This document shows positions 1 to 5,953 of a stretch of DNA of 8,419 nt, in pieces. The number at the start of each line of letters is the position of its first letter. Position 1 is the stretch's first letter. Origin of the DNA: JBECKR01 sp040235415 (GTDB lineage: Bacteria; Acidobacteriota; Polarisedimenticolia; Polarisedimenticolales; Polarisedimenticolaceae). The notes beneath the pieces are model-generated. The model was given only the letters and a program-made list of their open reading frames with translations, had not been told where the DNA came from and did no database searches. Made by a program: the position numbers and the translations under genes. The stretch lies in contig JBECKR010000234.1 of NCBI GenBank assembly GCA_040235415.1, positions 1 through 8,419 of the forward strand, in the 5' to 3' direction.

Positions 1-156
1 CGGGATTCCGGTGAGGTCGCCGACGACGTACACCCCGGGCACGTTCGTCGAGAAGTCGTCCCCGATCTCGGGGAGCGGCTCGACGCGCCCCGCCGGCCAG
101 CGGGTGTGCAACCAGTGGGCGTAACGCACGAACGGTCGCGTCAGGGCGCTCGGCAT
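1..156 (-). CDS. FAD/NAD(P)-dependent oxidoreductase, N-terminal 52 codons (runs off left edge)
   Basis: The minus strand opens with ATG at 156-154, preceded by a strong Shine-Dalgarno (GAGGAGG, about 7 bases upstream). The 52 visible residues are MPSALTRPFVRYAHWLHTRW, then a stretch ending VPGVYVVGDLTGIP (residues 39-52). The VPGVYVVGD segment is the loop that contacts FAD ribityl phosphate in thioredoxin-reductase-like and related flavoproteins, where it normally lies near the C-terminus. Here it is within 50 residues of the start. This resembles a family of oxidoreductases, known to me from Planctomycetes-like genomes, that carry this segment at the head and a Rossmann GxGxxG domain afterwards. 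The rest of the protein is outside the window, so the cofactor domains, substrate and partner cannot be read. The gene is divergent from the metallophosphoesterase gene across a 106-bp spacer. Confidence 0.7.
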   Translation of the reverse strand, partial: MPSALTRPFVRYAHWLHTRWPAGRVEPLPEIGDDFSTNVPGVYVVGDLTGIP

Positions 157-197
157 GCCGGGTCCTCCTCGGTCGGCTCCAACACGATAGCGGGCCG

Positions 198-209
198 CGG
201 GAATTCCCG
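198..209. promoter_or_regulatory. Perfect 12-bp palindrome in divergent spacer
   Basis: CGGGAATTCCCG is a perfect palindrome lying midway between the divergent oxidoreductase and metallophosphoesterase genes, where a shared operator would be expected. I see no clear -35/-10 pair around it, and short GC-rich palindromes arise easily in this background, so the role is only suggested by position. Confidence 0.25.
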
Positions 210-244
210 GTACGGAGCCCTCGCCTGGCGGGCCGGGCCCCGAG

Positions 245-259
245 GGGGCATATTGCCCC
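245..259 (+). promoter_or_regulatory. Short inverted repeat just before the metallophosphoesterase start
   Basis: GGGGCA-TAT-TGCCCC is a perfect 6-bp inverted repeat with a 3-base centre, ending 3 bases before the ATG at 263. The only Shine-Dalgarno-like run (GAGGGGG, 242-248) lies mostly inside its left arm and is otherwise too far from the start codon. Folding would hide that run. The repeat could equally be a DNA operator or chance. Confidence 0.3.
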
Positions 260-262
260 GCG

Positions 263-1234
263 ATGCGCAGGATCCGTTACGCCGAGCCGGTTCCGGTCGA
301 CCTCCGCGCGGCCGACGCGCCGGCCCCGCTGCGTCGCGGGCTGCCCGCGGCGGTCGAGGCCAGGCCGCGCCGCCGGCCGCTGTTCCACCCCGCGACCGGC
401 TGGTTCCGGAAGCTCGAGCGCGACCTGAGCCACGCCCTGAGCCGCTCGGTGTGGCCGTACGTTCCCGGGGTGCGCGCGTTTTACGGCGCGCAGCTCGAGC
501 GCGGGCTGACCGTGGTCGAGACCGAGGCGCGGCTGCGCGGCCTCCCGCCTTCGCTCGCGGGCCTCGCCGTGTTGCTGGTCTCGGACCTCCACGTCGGCCC
601 GTTCCTCGCGAACGGCTCGCTCGACCGCGTTCTGGGGCGGCTCATGGCGCTGCGGCCCGACCTCGTGCTCGTGGTCGGCGACGTCGCGACGAGCCGCATC
701 GAGGAGGTCGAGGCGGCGGCGCCGGTGCTGCGGCAGCTCGTCGCCCCGCTCGGCGCGTACGCGGTGCTCGGGAACCACGACCACTACACCCGCGAGCCGG
801 AGCGCGTGCGCGAGATCCTCGAGGCGAGCGGCATCGGCGTGCTGCACAACCGCTCGGCCCGCGTCGGGGAGGCCGACGGCGGCCTCGCGGTCGCCGGGAT
901 CGACGACTGGAACGTCGGCGCGCCGGACCTCCCGGCGGCGCTCGAGGGTGTCGGCCCCGGGCACCCGGTCGTGCTGCTGTCGCACAACCCGGACGTGCTG
1001 TTCGAGGCCTCCGCGCGCGGCGTGCCGCTCGTGCTCTCGGGCCACACCCACGCCGGCCAGATCCGCCTTCCGGGTCTACCGGTGCTCGCGCGCATGAGCC
1101 GCTACCGTCTGGACCACGGCCGCTACCGCGCGGGCGGCACCGAGCTGATCGTGAGCGCCGGGCTCGGCGCCGTCGGCGTGCCGCTGCGCGTCGCCTGCCC
1201 GCCCGAGGCGGTGCTGCTGCGCCTTCGCGCCTGA
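263..1234 (+). CDS. Metallophosphoesterase (YkuE/YaeI-like)
   Basis: This 323-residue calcineurin-like phosphoesterase has the full set of two-metal ligands in order: SDLHVG (D108, H110), VVGD (D140), GNHDHY (N171, H172), LLSHNPD (H241) and SGHTHAGQ (H261, H263). The SGHTHAGQ ending and the LGAVGVPLR segment near the C-terminus are typical of the YkuE/YaeI group, which includes lipid A precursor or UDP-sugar pyrophosphohydrolase relatives and many uncharacterised phosphodiesterases. The substrate cannot be read from sequence. Unlike many family members, the first 90 residues show no clear transmembrane helix: they are Arg/Pro-rich and then amphipathic, so a cytosolic or membrane-peripheral protein is likelier. 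The ATG at 263 is the first credible start but lacks a well-spaced Shine-Dalgarno. An in-frame GTG at 470 (residue 70) is a possible shorter start that would keep all catalytic motifs. It is probably monocistronic, with a 131-bp gap before the next gene. Confidence 0.85.
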   Translation: MRRIRYAEPVPVDLRAADAPAPLRRGLPAAVEARPRRRPLFHPATGWFRKLERDLSHALSRSVWPYVPGVRAFYGAQLERGLTVVETEARLRGLPPSLAGLAVLLVSDLHVGPFLANGSLDRVLGRLMALRPDLVLVVGDVATSRIEEVEAAAPVLRQLVAPLGAYAVLGNHDHYTREPERVREILEASGIGVLHNRSARVGEADGGLAVAGIDDWNVGAPDLPAALEGVGPGHPVVLLSHNPDVLFEASARGVPLVLSGHTHAGQIRLPGLPVLARMSRYRLDHGRYRAGGTELIVSAGLGAVGVPLRVACPPEAVLLRLRA

Positions 1235-1365
1235 CCTCGGTGGCGCCGCAGTCCAGTTGCGTCGAAATTCGGCCAAGTCTCCCATGGTCTCGGACGACCG
1301 ATCTCCGTACGTTAGAAACCGGGGGAAACGGAGGACCGGGACGACCGGGAGGGGGAGAGGCGCGA

Positions 1366-1821
1366 ATGCGGGTCAAGGACGTCATGCAGACCGCGGTTGT
1401 CACGGTCTCCGAGGACCTCACGATTCCGGTACTGCTCGACACGCTGCAGCAGGCCCACGTGCACGGCGCGCCCGTGGTGGACGACTACGGCGAGCTCGTC
1501 GGGTTCGTGGCGCAGGAGGACATCCTGGTCGGGAGCCTCGGCCGCTCCGACAGCGACGGCGAGGTCACGGTCGCGGACATCATGACGTCGCCCGCGATCA
1601 CGGTCGCGCCCGACAGCGACCTCCACGATCTCGCCCGCATGATGTGGCGCTTCCGCATCCACCACGTCCCGGTCGTCTCCGGCTCGGCGGTCGTCGGCAT
1701 CGTCTCGTCGCTCGATTTCTGCCGCCTCGCCGCCGAGCTCGAGTTCGCCGAGCCGGTCGCCGAAACGAAGCCGGGCGCGACGCCGCGGCGCCGCCGCGAC
1801 GATCTCCCCGCCGACGCCTGA
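1366..1821 (+). CDS. Stand-alone tandem CBS-domain protein
   Basis: A 151-residue protein made almost entirely of two CBS domains: roughly residues 7-60 (DVMQT, then HVHGAPVVDD and LVGFVAQEDIL) and 72-125 (IMTSPAITV, then RIHHVPVV and VVGIVSSLDFCRL). The paired domains normally form a Bateman module that binds adenosine nucleotides (AMP, ATP, NAD or SAM in different members) and acts as an energy sensor. No fused enzyme or transporter domain is present, so the partner is unknown. The C-terminal tail (about 25 residues, with RRRRDD near its end) is charged and probably disordered. The start is ATG at 1366, chosen because a purine-rich ribosome site (GGGAGGGGGAGAGG, 1348-1361) lies just upstream and the protein begins with the usual VKDVM motif. 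The same frame stays open far upstream, but that part does not look like protein. The gene ends 10 bases from the stop of the convergent aconitase gene. Confidence 0.85.
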   Translation: MRVKDVMQTAVVTVSEDLTIPVLLDTLQQAHVHGAPVVDDYGELVGFVAQEDILVGSLGRSDSDGEVTVADIMTSPAITVAPDSDLHDLARMMWRFRIHHVPVVSGSAVVGIVSSLDFCRLAAELEFAEPVAETKPGATPRRRRDDLPADA

Positions 1822-1831
1822 GCCCCCGCCG

Positions 1832-4102
1832 TCAGCCCTTGCGCTTGAGGACGTTGAGCGCCGATCCGGCGCGGAACCACTCGATCTGCTCGGCGTTGAG
1901 GGTGTGCCGCATCCGGGCGCGGTCCTCGCCGCCGCCCTCGTGGTGGAACACGACTTCGAGCTCGCCGCCCGGCTCGAGCCCCGCGAGCCCGACGACGCTG
2001 ACGCGGTCGGTCTCGCGGACCTTGTCGTAGTCTGCCGGATCGACGAACGTCAGCGGCAGGATCCCCTGCTTCTTGAGGTTCGTCTCGTGGATGCGGGCGA
2101 ACGAGCGGGTCACGACCGCCGCGGCGCCGAGCAGGCGCGGCGACATCGCGGCGTGCTCGCGGCTCGAGCCCTCGCCGTAGTTCTCGTCGCCGACCACGAC
2201 CCACTTCAGTCCTTCGGCCTTGTAGTGCCGCGCGACCTTCGGGACGTCGACCCCGGTCTCGCCCGACAGCAGGTCGCGGGTCTTGCCGCTCTCGCCCGTG
2301 AACGCGTTCGTCGCGCCCGTGAACATGTTGTTCGAGATGTTGTCGAGGTGGCCGCGGAACCGCAGCCACGGCCCCGCGGGGGAGATGTGGTCGGTCGTGC
2401 ACTTCCCCTTCGCCTTGAGCAGCAGCGGCAGCCGCTCGAAGTCCTTGCCGCTCCAGGGGTCGAACGGCTCGAGGAGCTGCAGGCGCTCGCTGCCGGGCGC
2501 GATCTTGATCTCGACGCCGGAGCCGTCGGACGGAGGCGCCGCGTAGCCCCGCTCGTCCCGCACGAACCCGTCGGCCGGGAGGTCGGGCGCCGGCGCGGGC
2601 GGCTCGAGCTTGAAGCTCTTGCCGTTCGCCGGGACCTCGTCGGCGAGCGGGTTGAACGACAGCCGCCCGGCGAGCGCATAGGCCGCCACGATCTCGGGGC
2701 TCCCGATGAACGCCAGCGTCCCGGGGTTGCCGTCGTTGCGTCGCGGGAAGTTGCGGTTGAACGACGTCACGATCGTGTTCTTCTGGCCGGGCTCGAGCTC
2801 GTCGCGCTTCCACTGCCCGATGCAGGGGCCGCAGGCGTTGGCGAGCACCGTCGCTCCGATCGACTGCATCTCCGCCATCTGGCCGTCGCGCTCGATCGTG
2901 GCGCGGACCTGCTCCGAGCCGGGCGTGACCATGAACGGCACGCGCGCCTCGACGCCGTGCGCCTTGGCCTGCCGTACGACGTCGGCCACGCGCGTGATGT
3001 CCTCGTAGGACGAGTTCGTGCACGATCCGATCAGCGCGACCGAGATCCGGTCGGGGTAGCCTTCCTGCTTCACCGCCTCGGCCATGGCCGAGACCGGACG
3101 GGCAAGGTCCGGGGTGTGCGGCCCGACGAGATGCGGCTCGAGCTTCGAGAGGTCGATCTCGACGATGCGGTCGTAGAACTTCCCGGGATCCCGCGCGACC
3201 TCGGGGTCGGCGGCCAGCAGGGCGCGGTGCGCGTCGGCGAGGTCGGCGAGCTCGGCGCGCCGCGTCCCGCGGAGGTAGCGCGCCATCGCGTCGTCGTACG
3301 GAAAGATCGAGGTCGTGGCGCCGATCTCGGCCCCCATGTTCGTGATCGTCGCCTTCCCGGTGCACGAGATCGACGCCGTGCCGGGGCCGAAGTACTCGAC
3401 GACGGCGTTCGTGCCGCCCTTGACCGTCAGGATTCCGGCGAGCTTCAGGATGACGTCCTTCGGCGCGGTCCAGCCCGACATCGTGCCGGTGAGCTTTACG
3501 CCGATGAGCTTCGGGTACTTCACCTCCCACGGGAACCCGGCCATGACGTCGACCGCGTCGGCGCCGCCGACCCCGGAGGCGAACATGCCGAGGCCGCCGG
3601 CGTTCGGGGTGTGCGAGTCGGTGCCGATCATCATGCCGCCCGGAAAGGCGTAGTTCTCGAGCACCACCTGGTGGATGATGCCGGCGCCCGGCTTCCAGAA
3701 CCCGATGCCGTACCGCATCGACGCCGTCCGCAGGTACTCGTAGACCTCGTCGTTCTCGACGAGCGCGGTGGCGGTGTCCTTCTCGGCGCCGGCGTACGCC
3801 CGGATGAGGTGGTCGCAGTGCACCGTCGTCGGCACCGCGACGTGCGGGATCCCGGCCTGCCCGAACTGCAGCAGCGCCATCTGAGCGGTCGCGTCCTGCA
3901 TCGCGACGCGGTCCGGGGCCAGCGCGAGATAGCTCTCGCCGGCGCGCAGGTCCGCGCCTTCGGGGTCGTGGAGGTGGCCGAGCAGGACCTTCTCGGCGTA
4001 CGTCAGGGGACGGCCGAGGCGGCGACGCACGACCTCCAAGCGGTGCTCGATCTTCGCATAGGCCTGACGGACGAACTCGGGGGTGCTCTCGATGGTCGGC
4101 AC
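1832..4102 (-). CDS. acn: Aconitate hydratase, mitochondrial-type
   Basis: A complete 756-residue aconitase, interconverting citrate and isocitrate through cis-aconitate in the TCA or glyoxylate cycle. The three [4Fe-4S] ligands are present: C361 in GSCTNSSYED, and C424 and C427 in ACGPCIGQW. Substrate and catalytic segments are also there: QDATAQ (69-74), GTDSHTPNAGG (160-170), SFNRNFPRRNDGNP (447-460), TTDHISPAGPW (569-579) in the swivelling domain, and GEGSSREHAA (643-652) with the catalytic serine. The length (about 750 residues) and order match mitochondrial aconitase rather than the longer AcnA/IRP1 or the rearranged AcnB. The start is GTG at 4102-4100, supported by AAGGAG seven bases upstream (4115-4110). 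The gene is convergent with the CBS gene and divergent from the AhpD-like/arsS operon. Long open frames on the opposite strand here are by-products of GC-rich codon use. Confidence 0.97.
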   Translation of the reverse strand: MPTIESTPEFVRQAYAKIEHRLEVVRRRLGRPLTYAEKVLLGHLHDPEGADLRAGESYLALAPDRVAMQDATAQMALLQFGQAGIPHVAVPTTVHCDHLIRAYAGAEKDTATALVENDEVYEYLRTASMRYGIGFWKPGAGIIHQVVLENYAFPGGMMIGTDSHTPNAGGLGMFASGVGGADAVDVMAGFPWEVKYPKLIGVKLTGTMSGWTAPKDVILKLAGILTVKGGTNAVVEYFGPGTASISCTGKATITNMGAEIGATTSIFPYDDAMARYLRGTRRAELADLADAHRALLAADPEVARDPGKFYDRIVEIDLSKLEPHLVGPHTPDLARPVSAMAEAVKQEGYPDRISVALIGSCTNSSYEDITRVADVVRQAKAHGVEARVPFMVTPGSEQVRATIERDGQMAEMQSIGATVLANACGPCIGQWKRDELEPGQKNTIVTSFNRNFPRRNDGNPGTLAFIGSPEIVAAYALAGRLSFNPLADEVPANGKSFKLEPPAPAPDLPADGFVRDERGYAAPPSDGSGVEIKIAPGSERLQLLEPFDPWSGKDFERLPLLLKAKGKCTTDHISPAGPWLRFRGHLDNISNNMFTGATNAFTGESGKTRDLLSGETGVDVPKVARHYKAEGLKWVVVGDENYGEGSSREHAAMSPRLLGAAAVVTRSFARIHETNLKKQGILPLTFVDPADYDKVRETDRVSVVGLAGLEPGGELEVVFHHEGGGEDRARMRHTLNAEQIEWFRAGSALNVLKRKG

Positions 4103-4152
4103 GGCAGCGCTCCTTCGACGTCGGGCCCGCGTCGGCGACGCGGGCGGCGGGG

Positions 4153-4177
4153 CGGAACACCGGAACTCTAGCGGAAC
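4153..4177. repeat. Three CGGAAC hexamers in the aconitase control region
   Basis: CGGAAC occurs at 4153-4158, 4161-4166 and 4172-4177 (start-to-start 8 and 11 bases). A fourth copy at 4256-4261 lies inside the near-palindrome CGTTC-G-GAACG (4252-4262). The first three straddle the proposed -10 of the aconitase promoter, the position expected of a repressor or redox/iron regulator site. No known binding motif is recognised. Confidence 0.35.
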
Positions 4178-4193
4178 CCCCGCGGCGCCGCAA
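4165..4193 (-). promoter_or_regulatory. Candidate promoter for aconitase
   Basis: On the minus strand TTGCGG (4193-4188) is followed after 17 bases by TAGAGT (4170-4165), a weak sigma70-like pair with ideal spacing. Transcription would begin near 4158, giving a leader of about 55 bases before the GTG at 4102. The match to consensus is partial (3 of 6 and 4 of 6), so this is the best candidate rather than a firm call. Confidence 0.4.
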
Positions 4194-4332
4194 TCGAGGC
4201 GGCCCCGCGCCGGAGCCCCTCTGCGGTCAGGAATAGCGCCGGCGCACGGGGCGTTCGGAACGGTCGGGACCGGCAGCGGTCCGCTAACATGGCGCGCGAG
4301 ACCGGCCCGGCCCGGTCGAAGGGAGTCCCGAC

Positions 4333-4665
4333 GTGGAGACGTACTACTGCCCGCACGACCTCCGGAAGTTCTCCGACATGGGGAAGAACCGCTCCGAGCT
4401 GTGGGACCGTTTCATGGCGTACTACACGGCGGTGTTCCAAGACGGCGCGCTCTCGGAGCGCGAGAAGGCGCTGATCGCGCTCGCGGTCGCCTCGGCGGTG
4501 CAGTGCCCGTACTGCATCGACGCATACACCAACGCCTGCCTCCAGAAGGGGGCGGACCTCGACCAGATGACCGAGGCGGTGCACGTCGCGAACGCCATCC
4601 GCGGCGGAGCGTCGCTGGCGCACGGCGTCCAGATGCGCAACATCGCCGAGAAGCTGGGGATGTGA
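4333..4665 (+). CDS. AhpD-like (carboxymuconolactone decarboxylase family) protein, arsenosugar-associated type
   Basis: A 110-residue all-alpha protein of the CMD/AhpD fold with the CxxC pair CPYC at residues 58-61 in the context SAVQCPYCIDAYTNACLQKG. In classical AhpD the active site also has a Glu 12 residues before the first Cys and a His four after the second. Here those positions are Ala46 and Tyr65, so only the cysteine pair remains. The small family placed next to arsS (called arsenosugar biosynthesis-associated peroxidase-like protein) shares, as I recall it, the CPYCIDAYT stretch. A thiol redox or thiol-binding role in arsenosugar synthesis fits but is unproven. The start is GTG at 4333, with GAAGGGAG at 4318-4325 as ribosome site. 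The stop is followed one base later by the arsS start, so the two are almost certainly translationally coupled. Confidence 0.85.
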   Translation: METYYCPHDLRKFSDMGKNRSELWDRFMAYYTAVFQDGALSEREKALIALAVASAVQCPYCIDAYTNACLQKGADLDQMTEAVHVANAIRGGASLAHGVQMRNIAEKLGM

Positions 4666-4666
4666 G

Positions 4667-5701
4667 GTGCCGAGCCTGCTGTCCATGCGGCACCCGCTGG
4701 CCTCGGCCGAGGCGCAGCTCGGGCGGCTCGACGCCAGCGGCGCGCCGGAGTTCGACCGCGTGCTCCTCGACCACGGCCTGGAGCCGCTCGAGACCGCCGA
4801 GCGGATCGAAGTCCTGCAGGTCAACGTCGGGAAGCTCTGCAACCAGACCTGCGCGCACTGTCACGTCGACGCCGGACCCGACCGCCGCGAGGTGATGTCG
4901 CGCGAGACCGCCGAGAAGGTCCTCGAGCTGCTCGCGCGCCACCCGATCCCGACGCTCGACCTCACCGGCGGGGCCCCGGAGCTCAACCCCCGCTTCCGCC
5001 ACCTCGTCGCGGAGGCGAGGCGGCTCGGCCGCCACGTCATCGACCGCTGCAACCTAACGGTGCTGCGGGTCGCCTCGCAGGCCGACCTCCCCGAGTTCTT
5101 CGCCGGTCACGGCGTCGAGGTCGTCGCCTCGCTGCCGTCGTTCCGCCGCGCGGGTACCGACGCGCAGCGCGGCGACGGCGTGTTCGAGCGCAGCCTCGAG
5201 GGGATCCGGAAGCTCAACCGCGTCGGCTACGGCCGCGGCGGCGCGCTCCGCCTGAACCTCGTGCACAACCCGGTCGGCGCGTTCCTCCCGGGCTCCGAGG
5301 CGTCGCTCGAGCGCGACTATCGCCGCGAGCTCGAGGGCAGGCACGGCGTGAGCTTCGACCGTCTCTACACCATCACGAACATGCCGATCAGCCGTTTCCT
5401 GGAGTTCCTCGACCGCACCGGCAACGTCGAGCGCTACATGGAGACGCTCGTTTCCGCGTTCAACCCCGCGGCCGCCCGCGGCGTGATGTGCCGGACCTAC
5501 CTGAGCGTCGGGTGGGACGGGCGGCTGTACGACTGCGACTTCAACCAGATGCTCGACCTCGAGGTCGACCACGGCGCGCCCGCGACGCTCGACGCCCTGC
5601 TCGCCTCGGGCGTCCTCGGGCGGCGGGTCCGGACCGCGCGGCACTGCTTCGGCTGCACCGCCGGGGCCGGGTCGTCGTGCGCGGGCGCGGTCGCCGGCTG
5701 A
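4667..5701 (+). CDS. arsS: Arsenosugar biosynthesis radical SAM protein ArsS
   Basis: A 344-residue radical SAM enzyme. The CxxxCxxC cluster motif is C58-C62-C65 (KLCNQTCAHCHVDAGP), followed by LDLTGGAPELNP (97-108), VIDRCNLTVL (124-133), EVVASLP (151-157), DAQRG (165-169), LNLVHNPVGAFLPG (196-209), TITNMPISRF (235-244), SVGWDGRLYDCDFNQMLDL (280-298) and a Cys-rich end HCFGCTAGAGSSC (326-338). These are hallmarks of ArsS with its C-terminal DUF3641-type domain, where extra cysteines (C275, C290, C327, C330, C338) probably hold auxiliary iron-sulfur clusters. ArsS attaches a 5'-deoxyadenosyl group to dimethylarsenic species to build the arsenosugar skeleton, normally after methylation by ArsM. 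No arsM, arsR or ars efflux gene lies in this window. The start is GTG at 4667, one base after the upstream stop. The next in-frame ATG (4685) lacks a properly spaced ribosome site. All expected cysteines are encoded as Cys and there is no in-frame TGA, so this is not a selenoprotein version. Confidence 0.93.
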   Translation: MPSLLSMRHPLASAEAQLGRLDASGAPEFDRVLLDHGLEPLETAERIEVLQVNVGKLCNQTCAHCHVDAGPDRREVMSRETAEKVLELLARHPIPTLDLTGGAPELNPRFRHLVAEARRLGRHVIDRCNLTVLRVASQADLPEFFAGHGVEVVASLPSFRRAGTDAQRGDGVFERSLEGIRKLNRVGYGRGGALRLNLVHNPVGAFLPGSEASLERDYRRELEGRHGVSFDRLYTITNMPISRFLEFLDRTGNVERYMETLVSAFNPAAARGVMCRTYLSVGWDGRLYDCDFNQMLDLEVDHGAPATLDALLASGVLGRRVRTARHCFGCTAGAGSSCAGAVAG

Positions 5702-5715
5702 GCCGGATCCCTTCG

Positions 5716-5763
5716 AAAAAAAACCGGGCGCCCGATGTCGACGACGTCGGCACCGGGCGCCCG
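5716..5763 (-). terminator. Rho-independent terminator reading on the minus strand
   Basis: CGGGCGCCCG occurs at 5725-5734 and again at 5754-5763. The unit is self-complementary, so the two copies can pair as a 10-bp GC stem with a 19-base loop, and the loop can pair further internally. On the minus strand the stem is followed after one G by eight T (5723-5716), a textbook intrinsic terminator. On the plus strand the stem is followed by TCTCGCGG with no U-run, so it is not a good terminator for arsS, although the hairpin may still protect that mRNA end. Confidence 0.75.
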
Positions 5764-5868
5764 TCTCGCGGGTGGCGGATCGCGGGGGGGAACGCGACCG
5801 CCGCCGCTTCGTCCGGAGGAAGGAGGCCTCGCTCGGTTCTCCGCAGCGCAATATCGGGCCGCGCACGG
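5717..5868 (-). ncRNA. Candidate small RNA between arsS and hypA
   Basis: A minus-strand terminator (5716-5763) has no protein gene on its strand for about 2 kb upstream. A promoter-like pair at 5904-5875 would start a transcript near 5868, giving an RNA of about 150 bases. The predicted RNA has no ATG. The GTG/TTG-started frames I checked have no stop before the terminator, so it does not look like a small-protein gene. It can form an internal hairpin (5774-5802): 5+5 bp with a bulged U and an 8-base loop UUCCCCCC. It also contains CCUCCUU (5826-5820) and CCUCC (5819-5815), complementary to Shine-Dalgarno sequences. It matches none of 6S, SRP, RNase P or tmRNA as I know them. Ends are inferred and expression is unknown. 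Confidence 0.45.
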
Positions 5869-5874
5869 CGCCGG

Positions 5875-5904
5875 ACAATAGTAAATAACGTATTTTCAAG
5901 TAAA
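5875..5904 (-). promoter_or_regulatory. AT-rich minus-strand promoter candidate for the small RNA
   Basis: TTTACT (5904-5899) and TATTGT (5880-5875), read on the minus strand, are separated by 18 bases and each match sigma70 consensus at 4 of 6 positions. The stretch 5875-5907 is the most AT-rich part of the window. The spacer contains AAATA-ACG-TATTT (5883-5895), a near-palindrome, and the -35 region lies within one copy of a direct repeat AGTAAAT (5880-5886 and 5899-5905). No equally good promoter pair is seen on the plus strand here. Confidence 0.4.
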
Positions 5905-5921
5905 TCTCCGGCTCGGCTTTT

Positions 5922-5953
5922 GGGTGCACCCGGACGCATCGGAGCCCGCTCCG
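5922..5953. promoter_or_regulatory. Two adjacent palindromes upstream of hypA
   Basis: GGGTGCACCC (perfect, 5922-5931) is followed eight bases later by CGGAGC-CC-GCTCCG (6-bp arms, 5940-5953). They lie about 220-250 bases before hypA and 20-50 bases behind the small RNA promoter, so they could serve either transcript. There is no match to a regulator site I know, and GC-rich palindromes can arise by chance. Confidence 0.25.

Noticed and set aside
1257..1313. Sigma70 promoter for the CBS gene (TTGCGT or TGGTCT with TACGTT)
   Set aside because: Either the spacing or the match is poor (3 of 6 at best), so it is not distinguishable from chance.
106..1365. A 420-codon N-terminal extension of the CBS protein in the same open frame
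   Set aside because: The extension is low-complexity Arg/Ala sequence overlapping the real metallophosphoesterase in another frame. A good ribosome site and the family-typical start are at 1366.
1485..4193. Very long open frames (over 750 codons) antisense or alternative to aconitase, on both strands
   Set aside because: Their translations are Arg/Ala/Gly/Pro-rich with no domain pattern, and they overlap a complete, motif-perfect aconitase. They are shadows of GC-rich third positions.
4667..5701. Selenocysteine version of ArsS
   Set aside because: There is no in-frame TGA before the end, and all motif cysteines are encoded by TGC or TGT.
5716..5763. This hairpin as the terminator of arsS on the plus strand
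   Set aside because: On the plus strand the A-run is before the stem and no U-run follows, so the polarity fits only minus-strand transcription.
5815..5826. GGAGGAAGGAGG as a Shine-Dalgarno for a plus-strand gene
   Set aside because: No ATG or GTG follows within usable distance and no protein-like frame starts there.
5541..5939. Minus-strand open frame spanning the small RNA region as a protein gene
   Set aside because: It runs through the intrinsic terminator and into arsS, has basic low-complexity composition and no recognisable domain.
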